From contig JAGKQI010000059.1 in NCBI GenBank assembly GCA_018806915.1, forward strand, positions 868,001 through 932,000: a stretch of 64,000 nucleotides of DNA, written 5' to 3'. Positions 30,178 through 42,800 of the stretch are shown here, in pieces (the stretch's first letter is position 1; the number at the start of each line of letters is the position of its first letter). Origin of the DNA: Phytophthora colocasiae. Its lineage: Eukaryota > Oomycota > Peronosporomycetes > Peronosporales > Peronosporaceae. The position numbers and the translations under genes were made by a program. The notes beneath the pieces were generated by a model. It made no database searches. It was not told the DNA's origin and saw only the letters and a program-made list of their open reading frames with translations.

Positions 30178-30649
30178 TTATAATTCAAGTTTGGCGCTGG
30201 GATTGTGGTGCGGCGGTCTGGCGTCTAGTGCCGTGCATCTGGCTACTACTATGGCTGCATCGTGTTCCTGCTGTGTCGTGCCCTGGTCGCTGCTGATACT
30301 ACGAAGTGCTGCTACAGATGAGTGCTAGCGCCTGCTGCCGCACCTGCGTGGATCGGCATCGTGCCTTAAGTACTGGCAATCCTGTGTCCTGTGAGTTTTT
30401 GGCGCAGTGGGCGTGTGTAGTGGTGGTGCGTAATAGTTTAGTGAATTACTGATGTAATCTAACCGGTATATCCCCAACAAAATTTATCCTAAAAATGAGG
30501 ATCAATTGAGTTCAAATTTTATCGTATCTGCGAAAATTTTATCCTTAACCCATTATCTTTAGGATAAAAAGGGTGATGGTCTGCTGAGGCGTCAGCACTG
30601 TACTCACTGGTCCCGCGTGCACCGCTTGCCCTGCCTTGGTGCTGGAAGC

Positions 30650-31960
30650 CATGCGTGACAGTGAGGAATGTGTGGACGATGTATGGTGGTCGGACACCAA
30701 CTCTTACGAGGGAAGTATGTCCATAGCGTAAATCTCCAGGTGGACGACGTGGACACGCTTCTGCTGGAGAAGGCACGGGTCGAAGCAGATTACGTCGCCG
30801 AGAGGCCATTACAGCGGATGTTTGGCACCACGCAGCACAACGCGGCAAGCGTAAGCGTATCACGAATCCTGTCCACGTGGCTGGATCTCCCAATTATCTC
30901 AGAGCTACAGCAGTATGTGAACGTGCACTTAGCTAACGATACAGCCAGCGTCACTGTGGATGAGCTCTTCGAGTTCGTAGAAGTGGAACTGTGGCTGAGC
31001 TTTTATCATGCAACACCATCATGCTTTTTTGACAAGGAGAACAGTAAACAGTACCCACCAGCCCAGACACGTATGTAGTTTAAAAGATATCGCTCCATTC
31101 TAGCAGCGTTGGGTACGACAAACAGACAGGGAACTGTTGGTACGAACCGGTGGGCAGCTCCATTTAGTCCAGATCGTGATACGACATATGCGGCTGAGCT
31201 CATTCGGCGATTGTGCGCCGATATCAAGTTTGTTTCAGTACTATTGCATCACTAGACGACGATCTCATACGACTACGCTCTGCGAGTGTCGACGACATTG
31301 GACTCGCTCATATCCGTAATCCGAAAAAGGGGTAAATTAGTTCGTCGCCGTTCTAAACTGGTTTGCGGTGCTTATGACAAACATGCGTTAGCAGGTATGG
31401 ACCCGTATAATTTCACTTGTTACTGGCCTATTCCTTGATAGTCATGTTGTTGCCAGAGGGGGGTCTACGTTGGATATTGTGCGCAGCCTGCACCGCGCAG
31501 TAGTATCCAGGAAGATGATTTGTTTTCAGCATTTGATGACAATGTGCAGTTGCTGACGAAGACACAGAGAACGCCAGACTGGTGTATTCTGCGAAAGTTT
31601 CGGGTAACTGGATCTGTGGTAGTGAAGATTTTCAAGGTCATTTCTCGTTTCGGAATGACAGATCCTGCAACTGATCCCGACGTCCAAACTATCATTCTTT
31701 TGCTGTCGCTTCAGCAAACTGGTCAAAATTCCCGTGAAACATTGTTGGAGCAGACATTTTCGAGAGATGTACTCGCCAAAAACAAATGTGCAGAGCTGAT
31801 GAGTATGTCTCGTGATGCTCTGCCAGTTTCGGGCAATAAAACGATCTGATTGATCGTCTGCTTCTGCTGGGCCTGAACCTGACGAGTCAATCGAAGATGC
31901 CAGATTCACTATTGATGAGGCACTTTTATGTGGCGAAGTGGGTGAACACTTTTGACCTCC
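30650..31960 (+). pseudogene. piggyBac-like transposase remnant (left arm)
   Basis: Frames read, with shifts: SEECVDDVWWSDTNSYEG; then VDDVDTLLLEKARVEADY to DELFEFVEVELWLSFYHATP (about 30730-31040); then SLDDDLIRLRSASVDDIG and HIRNPKKG (about 31250-31330); then VARGGSTLDIVRSLHRAV (about 31450); and a C-terminal piece 31520-31849 ending in a SAP-like stretch (LPVSGNKNDLIDRLL across a frameshift). The pattern of an ELxxF..lSFY..P block followed by a DD block is that of piggyBac/DDE_Tnp_1_7 relatives in oomycetes. At least four frame breaks make it inactive. A CCCCAACAAAA motif near 30474 may be its end. Family call is moderate. Confidence 0.45.
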
Positions 31961-33480
31961 CAGGGGGTTGCGTATAGTGTGCCGTCCAAAAGGAACAACC
32001 CAAAACACTAAAAACTCCAAAAGAGAGTTAGTAGCAAGGTGTCCAGTTGGAGTGAGTCAGCACCACCTTCCGGTGTCCAAATGGGTATCCGGAAGATGGC
32101 TTGGCGTGTGACCTTGTGACTACCCTCGTAGGTGTCGTTTGTCTTCGAACGCGACGAGTCTGCACCGAAAGTGTTATCTCCAAAAGATTGTAGAACTAGA
32201 TCCGGAGGGAGAGTGCTAACCGAATAAACACTTCCCAAACGGTGGTTAATTAGTCTGAAAGTGGGTAGGCACTTATGAGCAAAGTACTTCTCCTCCAACA
32301 GTTAACCAACTATACAAGAGAGTTAAACCAAAATATAGAACCGCTTCTTATTCTTTTCGGCCCTCGAGCGGTGGGCACTCCAAATGCCAGTACGACTAGA
32401 GCAAAGTCCGGAACACTGGCACAGTTCCGGGGCTCTTTAAACAGCGCACCACTTCCGATAGATTCACTTGAAATCTCCGCAAGAATAGAGTCCAATATAT
32501 ATGTCCAAAATACTATGTAATATTTCAGAACACACACAACCAATACAGTCCAAACACACAAGCAGTCAAATCAATCAATTTTAGGGGTGACTACCACTAA
32601 CCTCCCAAAATGCAGTTATAATTTGAAATAATACTCGAAAGTATCAACTGGAATATGAAATGGAAGGGGTCACACGCCGCCCGGATCACCTTTCCAACTT
32701 GGTCTTACCCTGGCGGAGATTCACGCGGCGGTGACGCTTGTCAACGCGGCCTGACGCTTGTTCGGCTACACGTGAAGCCCTCTTCTCGAGGCTGGTCCAC
32801 GGCTCCTCACAGTGTGTCTTGGGAACACCGTCCAAGACTTTGCACTTGCGCCCTTGGTGGCAAATTGAACTCTCTTTAATGTATAATAGCTAGCACTAGC
32901 TAAGCATGCAAAAATATACTTGGTTTCACTATGTAGTAGGGGCGTCTCATCAGGAAGAGGCTTGCGTTTCAGTAAAATACCATAGAGTCGAAGAACATGG
33001 AAGAATTCCAGCTGGCTCCGGACACATCATCGGACTCATCATCGTCGGTCGTTTTGGTCGGTCGGAAATATATGGGCTTGAGTATGCGTGACACTCAACC
33101 AGGATACTGGGTGCAAGCAAATCAGGCAGACTCCGATAGTCCAGCGATAATCTCCACTTCGAACCTTCGATTGACAACTTGAGTCTCGCAGATACTCCAG
33201 AAATATAACCCTTGGTCATGGCGTTACTGAAAAGTCACTTGGTTTCCGCATACTGATCATCCGGAGTGTATCATCCGGAGTATGTCAGGATCTTTTGGAG
33301 TCGTTTCCATCTTTTGGGGTTGGTGATCCCTTCCCAGGCTTGCCCTCGTCCCTTGGCACCCACAACGGTGCCTTAACCCTGGAATCATCTGGACCAATAA
33401 TATCCTCAACGCCGCTCTGGCTCTGGGAAGCCGCAGTCCATAGAAATTTTGTAGAGTCACAGCTTCACAACCGTGAGCTC
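31961..33480 (+). other. LTR-like noncoding block of the duplicated retroelement
   Basis: About 1.5 kb without long conserved frames, between the piggyBac remnant and the gag-like gene. Part of it (32184-33469) recurs in the third copy at 39949-41234. It is in the right place for a long 5' LTR and leader, but exact LTR ends and a primer site could not be fixed. Confidence 0.4.
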
Positions 33481-33503
33481 TCATTGAGCAATTTACTTTC
33501 GAG

Positions 33504-35206
33504 GTGATAGTTCGCGATGAGACGAAGCAAGACGAAGACATCACGATCAAAGTCCAGTCGGGCGGCCAGGAGAAGTCGTCCGCCAGTAAATCGGTCAAAT
33601 TTCCACGCAAACTCCAATTCGGTTCTCCAACTAGTGGAGGTGGCGTCTTTTCTTCACCCTGTCCCAACTCAGCCAATCAATTCACGTCAAAAGATCCCAA
33701 CCGGTTCACACGCTCACTTTGCGATATCGCGGCTGCTGAGCGCTCCAATGGAAACTACCACGCCGTCACACACATCACCGACAGCTGCGCCTGCAGCTCA
33801 AGCCATCCCAGGATCAAGTAGCACCTCCACTCATGATTCAAGCAACGCTGTCAGTCAGTTTGACGTCCCTGAGCGGCCGTCTGGAGGAGATAATGTACAA
33901 CCAGAGACCGGGAAAGCGCGAGAAGGCAAGTTTAGTGATGAACTTCGTGATGAAAGCGCAGCAAACGACATCTTGGGACTTGGTAAAGTGCGTACGGCCC
34001 CCATCTCGTCGGCTGAAGCTTCTCGATTGAACGTATCAAGCAGACGCAGCTCAGGTGATCTCAAGCAAACGCCTATCAGTCTCATTGTGGCTGACTTCTG
34101 TTCTGCAGAGGACACGCGGCTGGTTAGGATTCCTGCAGTCGCGAATCAGTTGGGGCGACATTGTTTCTTTCAGGATGGTTATGGTGGACTTGAGATGTTG
34201 GCCCAAGTGGAACGTCTCTCGACCTCCGAAAAAGCGATGTTATTCCAGTTCTTCGACGAGAGCGATGATTTGAACGAACACATCCTGACCCCAAGAGCCG
34301 ATTCACTCCAAGGTCCTGAACTAGAAACTCTGTTGGCCGATCTCTCCTTTCGTCGTCAGATGGCGAGCGTCTTGACTGAATTTGATCCTGAAAACTTCGC
34401 CCAACGTGTCTTCGGTACCGTATCCGCTTTGCGCCGAGTCGTCGAGAAGATAAGTAGGGTTTAAGCAGAACTCGAGAGCTCCAAAGAGTCCGTTCAAGAT
34501 GTCAGTGGTCGTCAGGATGTCATAGACTCGCTCAAGCGTGAATTCCAGTTGAACCTCGCTTCTCGAGATCAACGTATCGCGAATTTGGAAGTTGAGAAGA
34601 CAGAGATTGTCCGGAACTTTCGTGAAGTTGTTGCAGGAACATGACCATGTCAGACGCGGGTTTCGCACCCAGATTGAAGACTTACGTCGTCAAGTGGAAA
34701 TGGAAAAATCTCGTCGCCGGAGTTTGGAGGCTCAGCTAGCTCGGTCCGCTTTCAGTCCGATTGATTTGATGAACTTCCTTGGAGCAGAGAACCACACCCA
34801 AGTCCAGTTGAATTGGGAACGTCTGCTGGGCCTTTTGAATCGGTTTCGAGATGGAGACCCTGTGGATTCAACATGGCGCACAATTACGGTGACGACCACT
34901 GATGTTCTTCGTCCTTCTTTTCCGGCATACGTTCGAATGATTCGTCCGGACGATGAGGAGACTCTAAAGAGTCTGATCCATCTGCACCGCCTCCCGTCGA
35001 CCTCACTGGAAATGTTTCATCTGACAGTTCTGGCAAGTCATCATCTAGGAAACGTCCATCTTCTGGAGGTCCATTACCGAAGTCAAAGGAGTCCACGAAA
35101 TCTCGAAAGGCTCCGCTCCACATCCAAAGTCGTCCTTCAGGCTGGATTAGTGACTCTCAGTTGGATTGATGCCCTGATGATGCTCAAGTTCTTTGGACGC
35201 AGCTGA
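33504..35206 (+). pseudogene. Retroelement gag-like gene (left arm and spacer), broken
   Basis: Frames 33504-33821, 33517-34464 and 34592-35206 are pieces of one protein: a Ser/Pro-rich start (RDETKQDEDITIKVQSGG), a middle domain (PAVANQLGRHCFFQDGYGG, SDDLNEHILTPRADSL), a coiled coil (LASRDQRIANLEVEKTEI) and a C-terminal region (LNWERLLGLLNRFRDGDPVD) running into a Ser/Lys-rich tail in the spacer. It breaks near 33815, at 34462 and near 34640. It looks like the gag of an LTR element; no protease, RT or integrase follows because the copy is cut at the palindrome centre. Confidence 0.45.
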
Positions 35207-35258
35207 AGCACGTCAATCTCTTTCAGATCACCCAGTTGCTTGGTAGGATCTTCGAATG
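34963..35258. other. Palindrome spacer
   Basis: The 296 bp between the arms are single copy here. In the left-to-right sense they continue the gag-like gene (SKESDPSAPPPVDLTGN in one frame), so the left copy is simply longer than the right one before the turn-around at about 35258. Confidence 0.8.
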
Positions 35259-36714
35259 GTCTCCTCATCGTCCGGACGAATCATTCGAACGTATGCCGGA
35301 AAAGAAGGACGAAGAACATCAGTGGTCGTCACCGTAATTGTGCGCCATGTTGAATCCACAGGGTCTCCATCTCGAAACCGATTCAAAAGGCCCAGCAGAC
35401 GTTCCCAATTCAACTGGACTTGGGTGTGGTTCTCTGCTCCAAGGAAGTTCATCAAATCAATCGGACTGAAAGCGGACCGAGCTAGCTGAGCCTCCAAACT
35501 CCGGCGACGAGATTTTTCCATTTCCACTTGACGACGTAAGTCTTCAATCTGGGTGCGAAACCCGCGTCTGACATGGTCATGTTCCTGCAACAACTTCACG
35601 AAAGTTCCGGACAATCTCTGTCTTCTCAACTTCCAAATTCGCGATACGTTGATCTCGAGAAGCGAGGTTCAACTGGAATTCACGCTTGAGCGAGTCTATG
35701 ACATCCTGACGACCACTGACATCTTGAACGGACTCTTTGGAGCTCTCGAGTTCTGCTTAAACCCTACTTATCTTCTCGACGACTCGGCGCAAAGCGGATA
35801 CGGTACCGAAGACACGTTGGGCGAAGTTTCAGGATCAAATTCAGTCAAGACGCTCGCCATCTGACGACGAAAGGAGAGATCGGCCAACAGAGTTTCTAGT
35901 TCAGGACCTTGGAGTGAATCGGCTCTTGGGGTCAGGATGTGTTCGTTCAAATCATCGCTCTCGTCGAAGAACTGGAATAACATCGCTTTTTCGGAGGTCG
36001 AGAGACGTTCCACTTGGGCCAACATCTCAAGTCCACCATAACCATCCTGAAAGAAACAATGTCGCCCCAACTGATTCGCGACTGCAGGAATCCTAACCAG
36101 CCGCGTGTCCTCTGCAGAACAGAAGTCAGCCACAATGAGACTGATAGGCGTTTGCTTGAGATCACCTGAGCTGCGTCTGCTTGATACGTTCAATCGAGAA
36201 GCTTCAGCCGACGAGATGGGGCCGTACGCACTTTACCAAGTCCCAAGATGTCGTTTGCTGCGCTTTCATCACGAAGTTCATCACTAAACTTGCCTTCTCG
36301 CGCTTTCCCGGTCTCTGGTTGTACATTATCTCCTCCAGACGGCCGCTCAGGGACGTCAAACTGACTGACAGCGTTGCTTGAATCATGAGTGGAGGTGCTA
36401 CTTGATCCTGGATGGCTTGAGCTGCAGGCGCAGCTGTCGGTGATGTGTGTGACGGCGTGGTAGTTTCCATTGGAGCGCTCAGCAGCCGCGATATCGCAAA
36501 GTGAGCGTGTGAACCGGTTGGGATCTTTTGACGTGAATTGATTGGCTGAGTTGGGACAGGGTGAAGAAAAGACGCCACCTCCACTAGTTGGAGAACCGAA
36601 TTGGAGTTTGCGTGGAAATTTGACCGATTTACTGGCGGACGACTTCTCCTGGCCGCCCGACTGGACTTTGATCGTGATGTCTTCGTCTTGCTTCGTCTCA
36701 TCGCGAACTATCAC
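35228..36714 (-). pseudogene. Retroelement gag-like gene (right arm), broken
   Basis: Mirror of the left-arm gene. Here the first frame (36714-36190) runs without the break that the left arm has near its codon 104, so the right arm preserves a longer N-terminal reading frame. It is still broken near 36215, at the stop equivalent to 34462, and near 35640, and it is truncated by the turn-around at 35259. Confidence 0.45.
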
Positions 36715-39700
36715 CTCGAAAGTAAATTGCTCAATGAGAGCTCACGGTTGTGAAGCTGTGACTCTACAAAATTTCTATGGACTGCGGCTTCCCAGAGCCA
36801 GAGCGGCGTTGAGGATATTATTGGTCCAGATGATTCCAGAGTTAAGGCACCGTTGTGGGTGCCAAGGGACGAGGGCAAGCCTGGGAAGGGATCACCAACC
36901 CCAAAAGATGGAAACGACTCCAAAAGATCCTGACATACTCCGGATGATACACTCCGGATGATCAGTATGCGGAAACCAAGTGACTTTTCAGTAACGCCAT
37001 GACCAAGGGGTTATATTTCTGGAGTATCTGCGAGACTCAAGTTGTCAATCGAAGGTTCGAAGTGGAGATTATCGCTGGACTATCGGGGAGTCTGCCTGAT
37101 TTGCTTGCACCCAGTATCCTGGTTGAGTGTCACGCATACTCAAGCCCATATATTTCCGACCGACCAAAACGACCGACGATGATGAGTCCGATGATGTGTC
37201 CGGAGCCAGCTGGAATTCTTCCATGTTCTTCGACTCTATGGTATTTTACTGAAACGCAAGCCTCTTCCTGATGAGACGCCCCTACTACATAGTGAAACCA
37301 AGTATATTTTTGCATGCTTAGCTAGTGCTAGCTATTATACATTAAAGAGAGTTCAATTTGCCACCAAGGGCGCAAGTGCAAAGTCTTGGACGGTGTTCCC
37401 AAGACACACTGTGAGGAGCCGTGGACCAGCCTCGAGAAGAGGGCTTCACGTGTAGCCGAACAAGCGTCAGGCCGCGTTGACAAGCGTCACCGCCGCGTGA
37501 ATCTCCGCCAGGGTAAGACTAAGTTGGAAAGGTGATCCGGGCGGCGTGTGACCCCTTCCATTTCATATTCCAGTTGATACTTTCGAGTATTATTTCAAAT
37601 TATAACTGCATTTTGGGAGGTTAGTGGTAGTCACCCCTAAAATTGATTGATTTGACTGCTTGTGTGTTTGGACTGTATTGGTTGTGTGTGTTCTGAAATA
37701 TTACATAGTATTTTGGACATATATATTGGACTCTATTCTTGCGGAGATTTCAAGTGAATCTATCGGAAGTGGTGCGCTGTTTAAAGAGCCCCGGAACTGT
37801 GCCAGTGTTCCAGACTTTGCTCTAGTCGTACTGGCATTTGGAGTGCCCACCGCTCGAGGGCCGAAAAGAATAAGAAGCGGTTGTGTATTTTGGTTTAACT
37901 CTCTTGTATAGTTGCTAAATTGTTGGAGGAGAAGTACTTTGCTCATAAGTGCCTACCCACTTTCAGACTAATTAACCACCGTTTGGGAAGTGTTTATTTG
38001 GTTAGCACTCTCCCTCCGGATCTAGTTCTACAATCTTTTGGAGATAACACTTTCGGTGCAGACTCGTCGCGTTCGAAGACAAACGACACCTACGAGGGTA
38101 GTCACAAGGTCACACGCCAAGCCATCTTCCGGATACCCATTTGGACACCGGAAGGTGGTGCTGACTCACTCCAACTGGACACCTTGCTACTAACTCTCTT
38201 TTGGAGTTTTTAGTGTTTTGGGTTGTTCCTTTTGGACGGCACACTATACGCAACCCCCTGGGAGGTCAAAAGTGTTCACCCACTTCGCCACATAAAAGTG
38301 CCTCATCAATAGTGAATCTGGCATCTTCGATTGACTCGTCAGGTTCAGGCCCAGCAGAAGCAGACGATCAATCAGATCGTTTTATTGCCCGAAACTGGCA
38401 GAGCATCACGAGACATACTCATCAGCTCTGCACATTTGTTTTTGGCGAGTACATCTCTCGAAAATGTCTGCTCCAACAATGTTTCACGGGAATTTTGACC
38501 AGTTTGCTGAAGCGACAGCAAAAGAATGATAGTTTGGACGTCGGGATCAGTTGCAGGATCTGTCATTCCGAAACGAGAAATGACCTTGAAAATCTTCACT
38601 ACCACAGATCCAGTTACCCGAAACTTTCGCAGAATACACCAGTCTGGCGTTCTCTGTGTCTTCGTCAGCAACTGCACATTGTCATCAAATGCTGAAAACA
38701 AATCATCTTCCTGGATACTACTGCGCGGTGCAGGCTGCGCACAATATCCAACGTAGACCCCCCTCTGGCAACAACATGACTATCAAGGAATAGGCCAGTA
38801 ACAAGTGAAATTATACGGGTCCATACCTGCTAACGCATGTTTGTCATAAGCACCGCAAACCAGTTTAGAACGGCGACGAACTAATTTACCCCTTTTTCGG
38901 ATTACGGATATGAGCGAGTCCAATGTCGTCGACACTCGCAGAGCGTAGTCGTATGAGATCGTCGTCTAGTGATGCAATAGTACTGAAACAAACTTGATAT
39001 CGGCGCACAATCGCCGAATGAGCTCAGCCGCATATGTCGTATCACGATCTGGACTAAATGGAGCTGCCCACCGGTTCGTACCAACAGTTCCCTGTCTGTT
39101 TGTCGTACCCAACGCTGCTAGAATGGAGCGATATCTTTAAACTACATACGTGTCTGGGCTGGTGGGTACTGTTTACTGTTCTCCTTGTCAAAAAAGCATG
39201 ATGGTGTTGCATGATAAAAGCTCAGCCACAGTTCCACTTCTACGAACTCGAAGAGCTCATCCACAGTGACGCTGGCTGTATCGTTAGCTAAGTGCACGTT
39301 CACATACTGCTGTAGCTCTGAGATAATTGGGAGATCCAGCCACGTGGACAGGATTCGTGATACGCTTACGCTTGCCGCGTTGTGCTGCGTGGTGCCAAAC
39401 ATCCGCTGTAATGGCCTCTCGGCGACGTAATCTGCTTCGACCCGTGCCTTCTCCAGCAGAAGCGTGTCCACGTCGTCCACCTGGAGATTTACGCTATGGA
39501 CATACTTCCCTCGTAAGAGTTGGTGTCCGACCACCATACATCGTCCACACATTCCTCACTGTCACGCATGGCTTCCAGCACCAAGGCAGGGCAAGCGGTG
39601 CACGCGGGACCAGTGAGTACAGTGCTGACGCCTCAGCAGACCATCACCCTTTTTATCCTAAAGATAATGGGTTAGGGATAAAATTTTCGCAGATACGATA

Positions 39701-39949
39701 AAATTTGAACTCAATTGATCCTCATTTTTAGGATACATTTTGTTGGGGATATACCGGTTAGATTACATCAGTAATTCACTAAACTATTACGCACCACCAC
39801 TACACACGCCCACTGCGCCAAAACCTCACAGGACACAGGATTTCCAGTACTTAAGGCACGATGCCGATCCACGCAGGTGCGGCAGCAGGCGCTAGCACTC
39901 ATCTGTAGCAGCACTTCGTAGTATCAGCAGTGACCAGAGGCACGACACA
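35259..39949 (-). repeat. Right arm of the 4.69-kb inverted duplication
   Basis: Inverted copy of 30272-34962, same length (4691 bp). It includes both the piggyBac-like remnant and its left flank, so it is a duplicated genomic segment, not a second independent insertion. At its outer end it meets the third partial copy directly (…CACGACACA then AGATTGTAG). Confidence 0.92.
38261..39571 (-). pseudogene. piggyBac-like transposase remnant (right arm)
   Basis: Mirror of 30650-31960 with the same frame breaks. The C-terminal SAP-like piece and the 136-codon middle frame (39552-39142) match the left arm residue for residue. Confidence 0.45.
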
Positions 39950-41234
39950 AGATTGTAGAACTAGATTCGGAGGGAGAGTGCTAACCAAATAAACACTTCC
40001 CAAACGGTGGTTAATTAGTCTGAAAGTGGGTAGGCACTTATGAGCAAAGTACTTCTCCTCCAACAATTTAGCAACTATACAAGAGAGTTAAACCAAAATA
40101 CACAACCGCTTCTTATTCTTTTCGGCCCTCGAGCGGTGGGCACTCCAAATGCCAGTACGACTAGAACAAAGTCCGGAACACTGGCACAGTTCCGGGGCTC
40201 TTTAAACAGCGCACCACTTCCGATAGATTCACTTGAAATCTCCGCAAGAATAGAGTCCAATATATATGTCCAAAATACTATGTAATATTTCAGAACACAC
40301 ACAACCAATACAGTCCAAACACACAAGCAGTCAAATCAATCAATTTTAGGGGTGACTACCACTAACCTCCCAAAATGCAGTTATAATTTGAAATAATACT
40401 CGAAAGTATCAACTGGAATATGAAATGGAAGGGGTCACACGCCGCCCGGATCACCTTTCCAACTTGGTCTTACCCTGGCGGAGATTCACGCGGCGGTGAC
40501 GCTTGTCAACGCGGCCTGACGCTTGTTCGGCTACACGTGAAGCCCTCTTCTCGAGGCTGGTCCACGGCTCCTCACAGTGTGTCTTGGGAACACCGTCCAA
40601 GACTTTGCACTTGCGCCCTTGGTGGCAAATTGAACTCTCTTTAATGTATAATAGCTAGCACTAGCTAAGCATGCAAAAATATACTTGGTTTCACTATGTA
40701 GTAGGGGCGTCTCATCAGGAAGAGGCTTGCGTTTCAGTAAAATACCATAGAGTCGAAGAACATGGAAGAATTCCAGCTGGCTCCGGACACATCATCGGAC
40801 TCATCATCGTCGGTCGTTTTGGTCGGTCGGAAATATATGGGCTTGAGTATGCGTGACACTCAACCAGGATACTGGGTGCAAGCAAATCAGGCAGACTCCC
40901 CGATAGTCCAGCGATAATCTCCACTTCGAACCTTCGATTGACAACTTGAGTCTCGCAGATACTCCAGAAATATAACCCCTTGGTCATGGCGTTACTGAAA
41001 AGTCACTTGGTTTCCGCATACTGATCATCCGGAGTGTATCATCCGGAGTATGTCAGGATCTTTTGGAGTCGTTTCCATCTTTTGGGGTTGGTGATCCCTT
41101 CCCAGGCTTGCCCTCGTCCCTTGGCACCCACAACGGTGCCTTAACCCTGGAATCATCTGGACCAATAATATCCTCAACGCCGCTCTGGCTCTGGGAAGCC
41201 GCAGTGCATAGTAATTTTGAAGTCATAGCTTCAC
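39949..41234 (+). repeat. Third, partial copy of the duplicated retroelement block
   Basis: Direct repeat of 32184-33469. It shares with the right arm, and not with the left, a series of variants (AATACACAACCGC, TTTAGCAACTATAC, CAGACTCCCCGATAG, the ACCCCTTGG run). So it is closer to the right arm. Similarity fades near 41213-41234. It is inverted relative to the right arm, which makes a second, smaller inverted pair. Confidence 0.85.
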
Positions 41235-41602
41235 ATTTATCTGCTTGGTTTATGTCGCCATTCTCACATCAGACACGAAGATTGGTTTGGCCAACGAAGA
41301 CTATATTGGGTTCATATATCTTCCTTTCTTGACAAGCATTCGCAATATCATATTGAGCGGCTAAAATCATACGGATTATTGTGCAGGTATGTTAAACTAT
41401 AGTGCTGGCGATGTTGACCAAATGATAACGCCGTCTTGCAGGAGAGGTATGCCGATAGCTGCGTCATCCCCAGAAAATGTTGCTTCTATTCTGAATACTA
41501 GATGCGGACGCTTTCACGCGATCATGGAGTACAAAACCCCAACGACAGCGCGAACAGTGCAAAGGGAACAAGTATTGGCAAACTCGTGGGGGCGGTTCTT
41601 AA

Positions 41603-42796
41603 CCCTTTAACTACTTAGAGGTCCACGGCGGACCTATTATTTTGCTAATGAGAGAAGTGATAATCGATTATTCAGCCAGTCAAAGTACGTTTACAGCCAC
41701 GTGGAGCAGCAGGTGTACACCACGGTACTGCTTCCAGTTTGAAAACCCAAACGTAGCGAACTCCCCACAGCAGTGTGTAGCTTCTGCGGTGACGCTCCTT
41801 GCGAGTGGCAGCGATACAACAAGGACATTATCGGCAGCAGGCTCTGAATGCTGAAGCCCACGCGTAAGAGGCGCACTCCACGGAACGTCAAGCACACACT
41901 GTCGCATCTGTATTATATCTAAAGCACGGTTCGCTCTCCAAGACTACGGCAGTCACCATTCCGGTTTGCGTCGAGAAGCAGATCGACAATCTGAACTATA
42001 AGGTGCTGTGAGTTCGTTGTTGTGTTTACCTATGGGAGCACTAACTTATCGAGGAATGCAATTGTTCTCTACTTCTTTAGGCGTGTCACGAACTCGGATC
42101 TGTCTTGGTGAGGTGGCCGCACATGGCTACCCACAAGGCGCTCTCATCTTTCCGGTTCACAGGAATGTCTGCACGATTTAATGTCCTACAATTGGTGTGC
42201 GTAGTGCTGGAAAAAACGTCAACGTAGTGATCCATAGGTACAGGTTCCCAGTGGCATTGTCCCACACCGAGTACGCGTACAGACTCCTCCAGCCAATTCC
42301 ACCGTATAAGCGGACGTCGTACTTGTCAGGTTTTGACGGCAAATAGGTCTTGGCTCCGGAGTGAGCCTTTGTTCTGACTGTGATCTCGTCTAAGATTATA
42401 GATCCAACTGGCACAGCAATTACAGGCGAACTTCTGCTGTATCAGTCTCCGTCTCCGTCCCTTCTCACAGTCTGCACTCTCGTTGATATCCTCCTCCTCA
42501 TTCACGTCGGACTCAAGCTCCCATTCCTCATTACCAGCCTCGTTCGGGAGGTCATGTATGTCCATCGTCGACACGGAAATCTCAAAATAATGAAACGACT
42601 ACAACACCAGCATCGAACTATTGTGGACTTTACGGTACTGTCATATTTATAGGTCTGCAGCTGACCTATTCATCTTGGTGATCCCTACACCAAACCCACG
42701 GCGCTTGTGTTTTGACCAACCAAAGACGTCCATGAGCCAATTTACAGGACCGGTGCGGACCTACAAGCCTGGCCAAAATCTCTGGTAGTTAAAGGG
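41603..42796 (-). mobile_element. piggyBac-like element with TTAA target duplication
   Basis: Both ends read CCCTTTAACTAC inward, with TTAA outside (41599-41602 and 42797-42800), the piggyBac signature. Subterminal GGTCC..GGACC motifs occur at both ends. The 1194-bp body holds a minus-strand transposase remnant, so it is internally deleted. Removing it and one TTAA restores a continuous frame (GKLVGAVLNGGVSAMGFGG) in the flanking DNA. Confidence 0.8.
42178..42574 (-). pseudogene. piggyBac-like transposase fragment
   Basis: Two frames: 42574-42326, an acidic N-terminal region (EEWELESDVNEEEDINES), and 42414-42178, the DDE_Tnp_1_7 hallmark LDEITVRTKAHSGAKTYLPS then KPDKYDVRLYGGIGW and YAYSVWDNATGN. 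D in LDE is the first catalytic Asp. Only the first third of the catalytic domain remains. A third frame (41907-41680) may be its far C-terminus. Confidence 0.75.
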
Positions 42797-42800
42797 TTAA

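Larger units (their letters stand above)
30272..34962 (+). repeat. Left arm of a 4.69-kb inverted duplication
   Basis: Pairs with 35259-39949; for any base x in the arm the partner is near 70221 minus x. Contents: a piggyBac-like remnant, a noncoding LTR-like block (31961-33480) and a gag-like gene. The arms are nearly identical, but the left arm has private changes, for example loss of bases near 33134 and 33210 and substitutions near 32230 and 32310, which break small frames that stay open in the right arm. Confidence 0.92.

Noticed and set aside
33232..33480. ORF 33295-33507 as a retroelement gene
   Set aside because: It is present in all copies but short, starts within the leader and shows no domain; the broken gag-like frame follows it.
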